A stretch of DNA of 64,000 nt from Phallus indusiatus (GCA_027605045.1 JAQFWX010000023.1:620001-684000), one strand, 5' to 3'. Positions 9,817 through 22,774 are shown, counted from the stretch's first letter. Made by a program: numbers and translations. Notes: generated by a model not told the origin, from the letters alone.

Positions 9817-12399
9817 TCAAGCTCTCCGTCCAACAACCCAAGCACCTTCCCATCCGGATGCATCGAACTGTGTTCCCGTCTCACGCCATCTTCCAACAAG
9901 GTTGACACCACCATGTAAGTAGCCACGGAATATCCAGCGTCCCGTCCCGTTCTAAAAGGTGATGAAAAAAAGTGGTCGATTAGATCTTATGGTTCCGATT
10001 TTTTTTCTTTCTCAGTAAACAATACGCTTACGGCAGGCATACGTTCCAGCACTACCAATCCATCCCAAGGACGAATTCTACCACGAAACGACACGAGGGT
10101 CCATGCTTTTGCAAAGTACGGTTCAGTCTAAGAAGATGATTAGACTGCAGCTCAAGAGATGAAGAAGAAGACAAAAGTTACCTCAGCGGTGATGATGATA
10201 TCCCAAACGCCATGACCAAACAACGACTCGTCATTATCCTCATCATCCCACGCATCATCAAACGATTCATAATCCACCTCCATCGCATCACCCTCTCTGC
10301 CAAAACTTCGACGGCGAAAAGTGGTACCATGACGGCTAACTCTTTCCATCGCTTTGCGACGTCTTACACTATGGCTTTCGTAAGGATTGAAAGTCTCGTA
10401 TGTCCCGATGTATCGTGGCCGATCGGTGTCTTCATAGATATTCAAATGATCCTATCAAGACCATGCCTCAATATCAACCAAAAGAAAATATCGCAACAGT
10501 TACACCCACCTCGTCTTGGACGAACCTCGTGTTCTCGGGAATCCAGGCTCGCAATGCGCCTGGTCCAGTATCGTCATACGGCAGATTGCGATCCGGATTA
10601 GACATAAAAGAGTGGTGTTCTTTTAGACGAAACTACATGACAGCACCCGTTGAGCAAGGTAAAAGTGCTCGCGGAGGAGGAAGGAAAGACGGGGATAGGG
10701 ATGAAAAAGGGTGTAGACATACAGTCATAGGAGTCTGGATAAGTGCTGGCCAAAAATCTGGATCCAAAGGTCTGCCTTGTTCTGTCTCGTGTAAAAGCAT
10801 GTGGAACTCATTCGGTAGCATCATCTGTCAGAATTTAGGGAGGTTGATCGCGCGCGAAACTGAGAAGAAACCAGACATACCAGCCATCTTCCATCCCATA
10901 CACCATCCAACATTCCCGGTTCATACACTCTCATACGAGACTGAAACCTATCTCGCGGAACATTGACGTCAAACGGATTAAAACACACGCGAAGCCGAGC
11001 CCAGTCAATATCCCACCGCCTGCTCAAATCATCGGTATCATCACGTTCACGTTCACGTTCATTCTCCGCAGAAGACACGTTATTATCGCTATCGCTGAAA
11101 CCGGCACCCAACTCGACACGTTTCGTTCGCACATTCCTGAACCATAAATAATCTTCTCCAGTCGGACCAGTCCAGCCCGCAAGACGCGCTTCTTCCCGGG
11201 TGGCCGGTGCACGCGACCCAGCTGGAACACCGGATGGTTCACTAGGCCATCTGAGAAACTGGAGTTCCTGACGGGCGACGTATGAGGCTATGATAGGTGG
11301 AACCAGAAGTGGGCGAGCGAGAAGTGGAAGTGAGGATTGAGCGTCAGGGGCTATTAAAGCTGGGGACGTGACGAGACAGGGTGGGTGAACGGCTAGAGAG
11401 GGTATTTGGTGAATAGATGGATTTTGTCCGGCTAGTAATGTGTACGCTGGTGCAGAGGTTGTATGAATCCGTCTGGTGGGTTTTTGTTGGTGTGGGTGAG
11501 ACGGTGGGTAGAAGAATGACAATGGTGCATGTGGAAGAGGATACTGAAGAGTGGTGGTTTTTTTTAGATGGTACGTGGATGAATGACGTGAAAACTACGT
11601 GCCTTGAATGAACCTACGTATACAGGAGTCAAGGCTTGAATGATTTCGTCTCTTTGTTCAATGGACTCGCTGGGTACTCGATCTGATGCCGTCATCATTT
11701 TCCATCATCAGAACAGGGGGGCCTATTTTCAATAAGGTTCAATAAGACCTACCGGAATCGGTAAACCAGAATATCCACCCCAAAAGGGCGTTAATCTCAT
11801 TGTCTTCCGTCCATCCGCCGTGTACCTCAGCTGAATTACTGTGCAGGACGCCACCTGGACGGATACATTGCAGTGCAAATGTATCAATGCGGGCATAACG
11901 CATCAATACTGCAGCATTGAGACCGTCGTTTTCACTGAACATGATAAAGGCCGTCCAAAGATCCGTTCGGAGTACCTCCTCGTCACTCAAATCACCGTCG
12001 AGTCTGTAACCATGGAACACGTTTCAATCAGTAACAGGATCATGGGAATCATCAGAAACAAACAAACATCATCCTCTCTGTACACATAACCCTCCTCCGG
12101 AATCGTTTCATGGCACGCCATCTGTTGATTAACTCGTGGGCCAGCTGAGTGACACGCACATGAGCATGTCCAGAATTTGGCTGTTGCAGTCGCCGTCGCC
12201 GTCTTATAGCCTGAACATCGAATGTAGCTTCAAAAATACGAGCGTAAAGGTGAGGATTAGATTGGACATTCAGCCTTTCGTAAATGAGTTTGTTGCAACA
12301 AAGCAAAGCGGGGAGGTCGCTTGGGGGAACCGCAGGAGAAGCTGTGGAGAGACAAGAAGCGATTCGTTCAAGAATTGGAGGAGGAAGATATGTGAGCAT
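9817..12399 (-). CDS. F-box protein of the agaricomycete type
   Basis: Nine exons (12086-12399, 11753-12003, 11618-11682, 10881-11543, 10723-10824, 10510-10632, 10182-10451, 10032-10127, 9817-9951) total 2019 nt (672 aa), all in phase. The N-terminus is F-box-like (LPPPILERIASCLS ... LPALLCCNKLIYERL ... PHLYARIFEATFD). Later blocks match the long F-box proteins common in mushrooms as I know them: LRTDLWTAFIMF, RVYEPGMLDGVWDGRWL, RLKEHHSFMSNPD, RIRPWDGLVVL and GRWIFRGYLHGG. It probably acts as an SCF ubiquitin-ligase substrate adaptor; the substrate is unknown. A run of Glu-Arg repeats around 11040-11062 comes from a hexanucleotide repeat. The exon 1-2 junction needs the GTGTAC donor at 12085, not the nearby GTTATG. 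Confidence 0.88.
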
Positions 12400-14698
12400 T
12401 GGGCGTGGGGGTTGTTAATAAGAAAAAGTGCAGTCTTTAAAGCACGTCAGAATATGGCTGGCCAGCCAAATGCCCAGGGTGACGTCTCACGAATCCGGAG
12501 AAGGAGCAGAGCCTGGGAGTATTAAGAACCTGATCGAGAGGGGGCAATAAAGCGAGGCAAGACACACACCCTTATAGAGATTCACAAAACAAAGAACAGA
12601 AGAGCAAATAGGACAGGCAGAGCGGATTAATTGTAAGAAGAAGAGCAAGGACGGAGAAGTCTGCAGCACATTGATATACTTGTTGATTTGAATAGAAATA
12701 TAAAATAAAATATAAAAAATTATAATTAAATTAAATCATCCAAGACCTTGAACTGTATTAAGCGGGAGTCGCTAGAATGAAAGAAGGAGATATTGCAAAT
12801 TTTCCGGGAAAAGGTAAACCAAACAGGGTTTGCAGATCAAAAGGATTTACTGAAAGCAAAATGAATGTGATGATATTGATATTCGGATTAACTTGCAGGG
12901 CGAAAGCGATATTATCATTGATAGCGAATGTGAAAACCGAGAATAGGACAAGAGACGGGGACTTGCTCGATTGGGAAATGTGGAATAAATAGCAGCGATT
13001 TGTCGACTCTTGGTGTGTGTGTGGAAAGGCAGCAGCGGATGGAAAAGAGAAGCGGAACACAGTCTCGGCTCTATCCGGAGAAGCGTGACAACGTGACGGC
13101 GCATCCACCATCCTATGACTCTGGTTCTTACGATTCGGAAAACACTGCTTTGGCTCAATATAACCCAGACAGACAGAACGCAATGACTACTAAAAATGCT
13201 TACACCAAGGAATTCTGCCGGTTAAAACTTGTTGGATCCAAACCATGATGACGTGGGTATTGCGGCGCGGGGGTTTCCATTTATATCTTATTTGGAAGTG
13301 CGCGCTCCGTTGATTGCACGTCTAATTATCTGATATGACATATAATCACCACTATTCGTCACGTTTAGGAAACCGACCCCGGCTTTGGACAGACGTATGC
13401 GCTCTACGAGTCCAAGCCTTGCATTCAAACATTTCATATCGTGCCACTAGTGCCCCTCACTTCTCCGACAACAGTAACTCGATGTAGCTACCCGCCGATC
13501 ATCACAGATAGTTCACCAGCGCGTACGTACATTATTCACGTGTTTCTTGACACTCGAGAACAGAATTTTTGACTGAAATGAGCTTGCAAGTTTATAAATA
13601 ATCCCCTAGTAACAATATCAAACCTCATTTGAAATATTGTATTACCTGGCCCCACTATACTGTCAAAGAATCACAGAAATTCCTTTTTCATGTGCACTGC
13701 GCATGAATCTTTGCCTGTTGGCCGATACCCGCACACGTCCAAACCACATCTTCAGTGATCCCAATGCCCATCCGGTACACGGATATGAAAAACCCCTAAA
13801 ATCATATACAAAGGGGCCACTGGCTTCACCCGCATTTGTAGTCGGTCGCGCACCTCGAAAGACCCTAAAATACCAAGCAGGCAAACGTATTATTTTATTT
13901 TTTCCCCTTCTCCCATCACTCACATTTTTTTCATCACGCGACGGGTTCCAGTGAATGCACGTCAAATTTGTATTTGAATATATTACTCAGATAGGGCAAA
14001 TTCTTACCCTATCATACATATGTACTTACCAAGGCGACATGAGCGGACGTGACCGCGTAAAAACTGAGAACTACCCCGCTGAAAATCGTGCACTAATCAG
14101 GTTGCCGATGTTCACTTTCGGGTTCAAAGTCCATAAACGAACAATTTATCCTCTAGTCTGTGGTGCCCGGTGTCTGAGTCAACCGAGGTTTCTAGTTATT
14201 GGCACCGGACGTCCTTTGGCGTCAAGTACTACACCCCTCAAGCTCACTAGTAACGCGCTCAAGGAAAGTTTCCCTCAAAGTAGAAGCCAAGCATTATTTT
14301 CAATTTTACTTTCCCAGTTAAGGCGATAAGCCTGATCATGAGATCTGGTCGTATTGATAAAAGTAAGCTAAGCTAACTGGATGCGAGAGCTCGGGGCCAC
14401 GATGGCGGCTGATATGTCTTCTTTATTGATTTTTAGTACTTCTTAACCGCCTATCATCACAAGGCCCAATACATAAGTCACATTTGAAAATGAAAATGAG
14501 ATTGCAACTAAGTACTTTTTCTTTATATTATAATCTCCGCATAGTACCTCGCTCAACGCTAAATTTCAAATTTAGGTTTTAAAGTGTGCTTGAATGAGAT
14601 AGGATGAACTATTAGGTATGTATCCTAAGGTTGTCCTCTGTAGATTGATTCACCCAGGGAAATATCTTTAGTTCGCTGAGCCAGGGCCTAACTTTAAA

Positions 14699-14893
14699 TC
14701 ACCTTAAACGAGTAATTTCTTTAATAGGATGGATTTCAGCCATGGCTATCCGCCGCATTAATTGCCAGTGCTGAGTGGAGGGTGCGCCTGCCAAAACGCT
14801 CATCCTTTTATCGTCAGACACGTTACCAGTTGCAAACCTTAAATTTGTCAGGCCTTCACTTTCAATGATTTCTTCCAATTTGTCGCTACGTTC
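14699..14893 (-). other. Open 64-codon frame without a start, possible exon or remnant
   Basis: Between TAG (14894-14896) and TGA (14699-14701) the frame reads like a real protein: EERSDKLEEII-type charged start region, then LTNLRFATGNVSDDKR and APSTQHWQLMRRIAMAEI. There is no early methionine. I do not recognise the family and found no neighbouring exon to join. Confidence 0.25.
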
Positions 14894-15574
14894 CTACTCC
14901 TCTACGGCATTGTGAATAATCCGGAGCGTCAATAGTCCTTTTGTATATACCGTCGCGTAGTATATGTATAACCCCCAGATCCTTTTATATATATCGCCGT
15001 GTGATTCCATTTTGCAAGGGGGGGATTTAAAGTTAAGGTTTTGCAACTTTGGTGATTTTCTAAACGAGTGATTAATTACCATCCTGAAGGCCTAGACCCG
15101 TATGATAATTCATGAAAGGCGTCAAACCAGCTCTAGCAGCACATTCATCTTTCTCAGTACCTTTCCATTATGTTAATTCAGTGTGCTTTTGAAAGTTTGG
15201 CTCAGCCGGGTATATCGGTCTTGCGTTCTTTGATTCTGGTATCACGAATTTACCACGAACGTGGCGTTACCTTCATTCTTGCCCCTCGTTTTCTGGTGTC
15301 AGTTACATATGATGTCAATGACATGGTGTGTGTATGTGAAGTTAAAAGATTAATTCAAAGTGTATATATACATATATACATAAAACTAACACCCCATACT
15401 AGCAAACGGGCGAACTGCACCCTACAACGTGGCCGCCCGAGCTTCGATTTCCATTATGTGCCTTTCTTTTTAAAGTTCTTACTGTGGTCAAGGTTTTCAG
15501 AATATTTCGGGAAAAACCGAACTCCAAAGAAAGAACAACAAATTTGATAGAAGTTTCAAAAGGTTGCTCCGAGC

Positions 15575-15898
15575 TCAGGCTCGCTCATCAAATACCCTTC
15601 GAATCATTCGCTGGAATGTGATTTTCTTCCAGGGTTGTTCCTTGTGACTGAGTGAGTCTAACAGCGTGTCTAGGTTAAAGTTACGTTCCAGGGAACGATT
15701 CACCAAGCCGGGTAGCCGCACGGTCACCTTAGGTAAACCCTTCTCTTTCGACAGCGTTTGCGCCATTTTAGCTGGAAAACACGTGAAAATCCGGACCCGC
15801 CGTCGCAGTCGCTCCGCCTCATTATCGCCAACTTTTGCCCTTGGGTGTTCTATAGCGTGCTGACGACGTTCACAGGTGATTGATTCTCTTGAAAGCAC
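15575..15898 (-). CDS. Unrecognised open frame (107 codons)
   Basis: Arg/Lys-rich frame containing KVTVRLPGLVNRSLERNF and ending IRRVFDERA. There is no known motif, and the assigned start is a non-ATG codon. An internal ATG gives a shorter product (MAQTLSKEKGLPKV...). It could be a spurious frame or a fragment of a decayed element. Confidence 0.18.
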   Translation of the reverse strand: MLSRESITCERRQHAIEHPRAKVGDNEAERLRRRVRIFTCFPAKMAQTLSKEKGLPKVTVRLPGLVNRSLERNFNLDTLLDSLSHKEQPWKKITFQRMIRRVFDERA

Positions 15899-15967
15899 TA
15901 GAAGTAATTATGTAAAGCGCATGGCTGAACCGCAGCATCCGTTCAGGAGAGAATAGCCAGAGTTGGG

Positions 15968-15996
15968 TGCCACTAGATGCCACTAGATGCCACTGG
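15968..15996. repeat. Short tandem repeat, 3 x TGCCACTAGA
   Basis: Three units of a 10-bp repeat, the last ending in TGCCACTGGC. No gene is nearby. Confidence 0.7.
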
Positions 15997-18747
15997 CAGT
16001 GTGCACTCCGAGGGTCGCGTTAGAATAATATCTTCTTTCTCTCCAATTTATATTTATATTGGGGGAGATAATTTTTTGAGCTATTTTAGAAGTCGGTTTT
16101 CCCATAAATCGTATAGTCGATTGGCACAGCATGCTTATATGTATGTGGATAACGTGAATTCCGAGAGTCGGGACATCGCGAACTTTGTGGCTTCGTGATA
16201 TCTGACATATGGTCAACATCAATACTTATAAATAGATAATTCAAAACTTTACAAAAAGCATGAGAACGTGATGCTTAATGAGCTAACCCTTATGGTGGCA
16301 ACCAACCCCAGCCAACCCCTAGTCCGGAATAAGGTGACTCAGATCTCAAGAGATCATAATGACGTCGACGCGATCGTAGAGAAAATTCAGTTTATTCGTA
16401 CATCATCATGACGCGATCGTAGTAGGTAATGCTGTCTAAAGCCTAGTTGTCAGTTCTTGGGTGTTTGCCCTGGACTATGTGAGTATCTTACATGTACACT
16501 GCACACACTTACTTATCCTGACGATCTATCGGATGATCATATAGCCTACGAGTATTGTTAGTCACAGTCACAATACCTGGCACGAGATTCCGATGGAAAA
16601 CTTACTCTTTTCAGGCAGTGATGGAACAGACGACGACGAATAGCGCGAAATGACGCCCTTCAAGAATCAAGATAGTGGAAGTTAACAGAGCGTGTGACTA
16701 TCGTGACTACCGTGACTGGTTGTCCACTTCTCCATATTAATTGCGACCATGCACAGCCAGACAATTTATTAAACGAGACTTTTCTCAATAATTATTTGAA
16801 AGAAAACTTTTATGTGCATGTGGACTACATGAGGATAAGCAGACCAATTAGAAAGGATGCACTTATCCTAACATGCGTATGACAAAACTGGCTGACAGAT
16901 CGTGCGCAATTTCGAGCTAATAAACCAGTACGCTTTATCTAAATCGAGTGCACGTGGAATAGATAGTGGTGCATCGCTTTGAGAGGACTCGAGAACTGGT
17001 GAAAATGGGCTTTACGCCGTGGCCAAATTTCAAGCGATCGCATAGAGTCGGAACTAACGGTATTGGCGCTGACACTGGCACCACCAAAATGTCCGCGCCC
17101 CGATGCTGTTCACCCCAACCCAATGTGGTTGTAGAGCCTCTCTGTATATGTCAAACGTCCTCGGGGAACATGGCTAGACGAAATTATTGCTGGAGATTTG
17201 CAAAGTCACCGTCGCCATTATCCTGCAGCTGGCGATACCGCGTCACCAATCAATATTCGACCAATTGATAGGCCAAAAACTACACAAATAAGGAAAGCGC
17301 GTCAAATCCTATCATTATTTTATTGTATGTAAAGAAGTTTCTTGTTGTTAGCTCATCATTTATACCACCGTTATCTCCAGAACGTCGTCGGGTCTCAATA
17401 AAGGGGCGGGGTGCTCGTGGCGAAAAGAATCGCCTCAATTATCAGCTGTTTCCCACCGTACTTTTGTACAATTCAAATCATCAATTGTCCATCAAGTAAT
17501 ACCTACGAAGTCCGATTATTCCAATTGTCAATAATTTCATTCCCCGCCACTGACATCCCACCTTGAACGACAACGATAGGAATAAAAAGAGCGCGCTCAA
17601 TTATACGTCTCCAACAACAAGAACGAAATTACAAATATCGATAGAAATTCAGAGCGCGACTTATTGTTCGAACAGGTCTCGGGCTGTTGAAGCCGAAAGG
17701 CTCACAGTAGGCCATCCTAGTCAGATCGACAATAAGACTGTCCCTCCAAAGCGCAACTATTTACCTTTTAAGGTGCACAATTGTCAGTGGCGGAAGAGGC
17801 ATATAAAGTCTGGTAAGATTTACCCTTCATCTCTTCGTCGTTCTTTCTCACTTCAACCTTCAGCGCTTCAGCTTCCAACGCGTTCCGAGCAACCATTGAG
17901 CTGCTCCATTCTTAGTACACTTTCACGTGGCATATTGGATAATGTACGTCCTGCAATACTTTACGACTCGTCACTTACCTTCTTGCAGATTATAGGTTAT
18001 AGTTTACTACATGGAATGTACATACCACAAGCAAGGTGGCGGACCGAAATAAATTGCTGCAACAAGTTGACAATCACATGTGTGCGTCTAAGATCATCCG
18101 CCATCTCGGTGACGCCACTGTATATGGTCCACATCTGGTTCCTTTTTCGTGTAAGTGGGTTGTTCACTCCTTGAAACACTTAAACTCCAATGCCGCTTGT
18201 CTTCGCATCTCACAAGAACAAAAAGTTACCGGCCTTGGGTGGAGGAAGTAAGCAAAACACTCGCACTCTTTACGTTTGTTCACTGGTTTATTTTGCGCCG
18301 GCTCACTTTTCCAGTTGCCACAGTGAAGGGTCGAATATATTATTTATTAAAAGTCCAGGAACGATGTTTTGGCCATGACGCACAAATCAAAGCCAGCCAC
18401 ATCTGCCCCAATTTAGACAGAACAAGAACCTCCAATAGAAACGCGTTATTTCAGCTCAAAAATCAAGATAGCACTGCCTAGGCCTCGTCTTCTTGATATT
18501 TTAGGTATGACCTTGACACTCAAACCCTGCATACACGAAGCAGATTTCTTGTTGAGGATATATTAAACTCATGATTGGCCTTCAACATGCAATATTATCT
18601 GCATCCTCGGAGATTCTCCCTTTGAGAGATCTCACTTTTGGTCAATCAACAAATTTACATCTTGTCCTCACCTTCGCGTAGCGTCGGCACACATTACGCA
18701 GCCCTTCTCCGAGTTCCCATGCATGACCATCGCGTTTCTCGTTGCTC

Positions 18748-18754
18748 TATAAAA
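18748..18754 (+). promoter_or_regulatory. TATA box of the zinc-finger-like gene
   Basis: TATAAAA lies 93 bp upstream of the ATG at 18847, a usual distance once a short pyrimidine-rich leader is allowed for. Confidence 0.55.
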
Positions 18755-18846
18755 ACGCGTAATCTTTTTCATGTCCCGTTTTTGACAAGAGCGTTTCTTT
18801 ACCTCGAACAATTATCACTTACTCCCTCCCTCATCTCACCCTCACA

Positions 18847-21285
18847 ATGTCCTATTCTTACGAGGACACTACTTGGTCTGGTCTCGACCTACCCCTAGGA
18901 GCCTACCGAAATCTTAGTTTTGAGGACTTTGACTTCGAGTCTCAGCTGTTCCAAAAAGCCTCGCATGCATCCCCCAAACAACCACAGCCCTCTCCATCGA
19001 CCTCCTCAAATTCCTTGCGGTGGGACTCCGACAACGCATTGTCCTCAAGCGTTTACCCTTATTCACAAACACCTCCCCTCCCCTCACTCTCAAGGACATT
19101 AGAGTCTTCTCCGGACTTGTTCCCCATTCCAAGTGGCAGTTCTTCACACACTCTACCTACTTCGCCATTCACCACTCCTCTACAACTCGACGACAACTAT
19201 GACTTTTTCCCCAGCATAGACCTCTTAGTACCTCTAGACTCTGATTTCTTCAACTGTAAGGACGTCGAATACATATATTTCTTTACTTTCTCTGACGTTC
19301 ATTTTAGCGACGGCAAACCCCCCAGTGGTGTCCTCACCCGAACCGGTCGCGGTCGTAGGACACCGTGCGGTTTCTCCTCCCTCGAAAAAAAGGACACGCA
19401 CAAATGAGGAGTCTGAATATCCAGAAAACGCGTCGGAAGACGTGTCTTCCAATCATAAGCGTCGTAAACTATCTATTGATAGTCATCAGAACCAACCTAG
19501 TACGCTCATATTTAAATGTTATTGACTCGCGTTGTCTGATTTGTTAACGTGTCGTTGCTCCAGATGTCCTCCCTCCGATTGCTTCACATAACAACAGTAA
19601 CAGCAATGTTACTGCTGACACCTTTGAGAACTTTAGTAAGCCAATATTTAAATATCTTTGGCATCGTATATGTATATTAAGCATGAAATATGTTTAGACG
19701 TATTAACTGAGAATGACGAGGTCTTCATTAGAAATTTGGACCCATCACTTTTTGGTCCCAACGTCTTAAACAGTGAGGCTCATAAAAATTTATTTCCCCT
19801 CCTTTGACACTTCCCTCAGACGTGATTAATCCCTCTATACCACATGCACCCGAGCCGGTTGCACAAATTTCGTCCCCTTCCAGGAAAAGACATCATTATT
19901 CGGACGAAGAGTACGACTCTCAGTATTACGCGTCGTCCAACTTGAATCTCAAAAGACAGAGGTTATCTGCTCACGATTCCGTCCCTCCCCATCCTCATTA
20001 TTACAACAATGTACCTCCTGATGTTATGAGAAATCATCGTAAGTGCGAATTGATTAATACTTTCGTCGCATTAAAAATTGAGCGTGATATCGATAGATGC
20101 CCCGACCTCCGAGTCACTATATATGCCTACAGCTCGACTTGATCTTACTGACCCTAATCGAGCCATTGGCTATCAAGCGGGTCAATACATTTCGTCGAAT
20201 GCTAATTTATATCTCGGTCAGTCTTAGTTTCCATCTCGTGTGCTTTGTTTTGCTCACCTTTAGTTTAGCGAGGGGAGACCATAACGCCTACCAACACTCG
20301 CTGTCATATGTGACACCCCTAAGTGGCCGGACGAACGGACCTTCCGATACAAAAAACATCGATAATGCTGATGGTCAGTCTTTATATTGTCATAAATTCG
20401 CGGGCTGACCTCATGGATTGTGTACAGCCTTTGGTACTACACCAAACACCTCGGCATCAGGCCCTTTTCCTCCGTTCTTGAGACGACAATTGACTCAGAG
20501 CGCATCGTATCCTAACGATGCGGTGCACACTGACGCGTATGCAAACAGTGAGCCCATTTAATCAAGAATCTTAATATTAATATTAATGATTGTACCCAGA
20601 CGCAACGCACTCGGGTGTCGACAACCGTCAACACTCGAGCTCCGCCCACCAAATGTCAAAGATAGGTTATACCGCAAATGCGAGTATGCCCAGTACTTGT
20701 GTGCCCTCGACAAGGGGAACATCGAGTGCTGAACCTGTCATGACTTTTAAATTTTATAACCCGACCCCAACTTCTCCGTCTGCTCCCAACCAAGTATCAA
20801 CTAGCCGTCGTAGACGACGCGGCCCACAAGCGACCCCCGCCAAGGAACTCTGGCGAAAAGAAGACGTCCGTGAAGGCAGAGAAAAAACCACGATTTATAC
20901 CTGCCTTTATGACGGTCCAGCGAAGCCAGGCGGGTGCGGCCAAAAAATAGTTAATACTTTGAAAAACTTGGGTAGGCACATGCGTGTCCATGCGTGTGCT
21001 GAAAGTAAAATGGACATATCCGAGGCTGAGAAAATTGCTCTCAACAGTCTGCCGGAAAAGTTGCGGTTTGAAGTCGCTACTTGTTTTCTGCAAGATTCGG
21101 ACTTGCACCATTGTGCTTACTACGCCGCACATGGAAAGCGCTGGGAGGAGAAGACGCTGCAAAGAGGGGATAATTTGTCCAGGATCCACAACCGGCGGAA
21201 TCACCCACCGCATCTTCAACTTCCGGAGTCAAAACCTCAAAAGCAGATGTTCAAGCCTCGAAAAAAGCGCGCAAAGAAGCCCTGA
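18847..21285 (+). CDS. Ser/Pro-rich protein with one C2H2-like zinc-finger motif, possible transcription factor
   Basis: Eight exons (18847-19255, 19308-19499, 19564-19635, 19820-20038, 20097-20216, 20269-20373, 20428-20547, 20600-21285) total 1923 nt (640 aa). Every junction is phase 1. The first about 400 residues are disordered and rich in Ser, Pro and Asn, with two basic clusters (KRRKLS and KRQRLS). Near the C-terminus comes a basic run (SRRRRRGPQ) and then YTCLYDGPAKPGGCGQK...LGRHMRVH, which has the order Cys-Cys-His-His. The spacing C-x10-C and the HxxxH tail fit an atypical C2H2 finger; a second possible Cys/His group follows (ATCFLQDSDLHHC). The tail is lysine-rich. Sequence-specific DNA binding is inference. 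The uniform phase 1 of all seven introns is notable. Confidence 0.75.
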
Positions 21286-22767
21286 TGCTGCGCTCTCGCG
21301 TGCTGTCATCCATGCATGGACCATTATCATTATGTCTATTTCTCATTTCCTGCTTCACCTTTCTCTCTTGTTAGTTAATAAAATACCCCAAATCATGTAC
21401 AACACATACCATCATGTATCGTCTTTAGATCCTCTTGTAGCCTTCTCAATCATGTATTTTATCTCATGTACTCCCATCCTCGAGCTCGGGCTCGATAATT
21501 ATAAACAATATTGATTACCTCTTGGGCAACCCGTCGTAGAAAGAAAACAAGAAAAGTCGTTGTCAAAATCACGACAATAAACCTGCCTTTATATAAACGA
21601 TTGCAGCGAAACAAAAAATCTGGAAAGAACAAGGGCTGAAAGGGTGTGTATTGTCCGTGTATCGATTGGTTACGGGCCCCCTTGTCACAAGCCTTTGCCG
21701 CCCCAAACCCGAGTCTGCGATATCATATTATACGTACATAAACGCGAGAACATGCAGGGAATCCTTTGGGGTTTTCCGATATACGGCTACCCTTTGTCCA
21801 GGATAATTGTGAGCTTTGATCGAGACGCTCAAGTCATTTTATTTTTTGCGCCGACTGTAAAATAGGCTTACATCATCGCTAAATATCACGGTGTCTATGT
21901 ACGTCTGTACGCATGTGAATTCTCACTTCTTCTCACTAGATCTTACTGTTTTTGAGCGTTTGGGTACGCTTTCCAAGGTCTTAAAACAACATAGACATAG
22001 GCTCGTGCACACGATAACCGAGCCTTTGCGAATATTCTCAACCTGGCTTCTTCGGTAAAAATACCGTACTATGTACTATGGGGTAAAGAAGCTCAGAAGC
22101 TAGTCTCCGACGCCTACACCTGCTGAGCTTGTGCCGAAGAACAAGATTTGTTGCTTGGTGGGAGGATTATAGGCGAGTTTTGCGGCGCTGCCATCGGTGA
22201 TACCGTATAAGACAATGCTGCCTGTGCCTCGGATGTCGTCGTTAAAGGACTAGTACTTTTTTATGGTACTTATCGAGGTCATTAAAAGCGTTTTCTGCTT
22301 ATAAGCCCTACTGGAGAGCACTTCATTAATTCATTTCCAATCGCTGGATCCACTAGCGCAAACGACGGCAACGGACGTTGAGGCCGTTGGGGTTTTTTTA
22401 AGTCGTCACCCCGTCGGCACACTATTTTCGATCAGGTGATCTTTAACTCTGATTCAAATGTGAAATCTCACATTGAATTTGCAATATAGCATCCAGTGCT
22501 CGACTCGTCGGATGACACGGACTTACTTGCGTATCCCTCACGGCTTGATCAGAAGACTTCTATAATCAAAGATATTACCATATTTCTCGTCTGGATGTAG
22601 CTCAATATCGTACAGTGCTTGCGTGTCCCTCGGCTTTGTTTCTGTATCAAAGATTCTGTCATTTAATTGGACGAGAAAATCGGCCGTGTTGCAAGGCACT
22701 GTTACATAAACTTGAACACATAACCACGCTTTCCGTTGTACTTGTGAAATATACAACGCGTCTGCCG
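21286..22767. other. Intergenic, includes duplicated block upstream of dehydrogenase copy 1
   Basis: From about 21920 the sequence is similar, though clearly diverged, to the block starting about 25650, so the duplication unit includes this upstream region and a gene remnant (22100-22240, -). Nothing else is supported. Confidence 0.5.
22100..22240 (-). pseudogene. C-terminal gene remnant, copy 1
   Basis: A 46-residue frame ending in a stop reads DDIRGTGSIVLYGITDGS, then AKLAYNPPTKQQILFFGTSS and AGVGVGD. The composition is strongly protein-like. Upstream the match continues in a shifted frame (NAFNDLDKYHKK...), so this is the end of a decayed gene. Family not recognised. A more decayed copy lies at 25877-26020. 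Confidence 0.5.
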
Positions 22768-22774
22768 TATAAAT
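22768..22774 (+). promoter_or_regulatory. TATA-like box, dehydrogenase copy 1
   Basis: TATAAAT lies 52 bp upstream of the ATG at 22820. The same element precedes the second copy (26523-26529), 59 bp from its ATG. Confidence 0.5.

Larger units (their letters stand above)
12400..18747. other. Gene-poor region of about 6.3 kb
   Basis: No gene with convincing exons was found. Two minus-strand open frames with protein-like composition are listed separately (14699-14893, 15575-15898). There is an AT-rich patch at 12690-12740, a short tandem repeat at 15968-15996, and two copies of GACGCGATCGTAG about 50 bp apart near 16370-16430. Codon composition and stop density look non-coding for most of the interval. 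A TATA-like TATAAA near 17802 has no clear gene behind it. Confidence 0.45.

Noticed and set aside
9612..9926. Minus-strand 104-codon frame
   Set aside because: Overlaps the last exon of the F-box gene (9817-9951) in a different frame; only the F-box frame gives the conserved FRGYLHGG block.
12758..13183. Minus-strand 141-codon frame upstream of the F-box gene
   Set aside because: No motif, mixed hydrophobic composition, and overlapping frames on both strands; no evidence for a gene.
13370..13440. Possible tRNA-like segment
   Set aside because: No consistent A and B boxes and no clover-leaf pairing. No tRNA or rRNA gene could be supported anywhere in the window.
16360..16435. Two GACGCGATCGTAG repeats as a CRISPR-like or phage site
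   Set aside because: Only two copies and no spacer series; a eukaryotic context makes CRISPR irrelevant.
20797..21219. Minus-strand open frame of 140 codons
   Set aside because: Shadow of the last exon of the zinc-finger-like gene, which carries the Cys/His motif and lysine-rich end.
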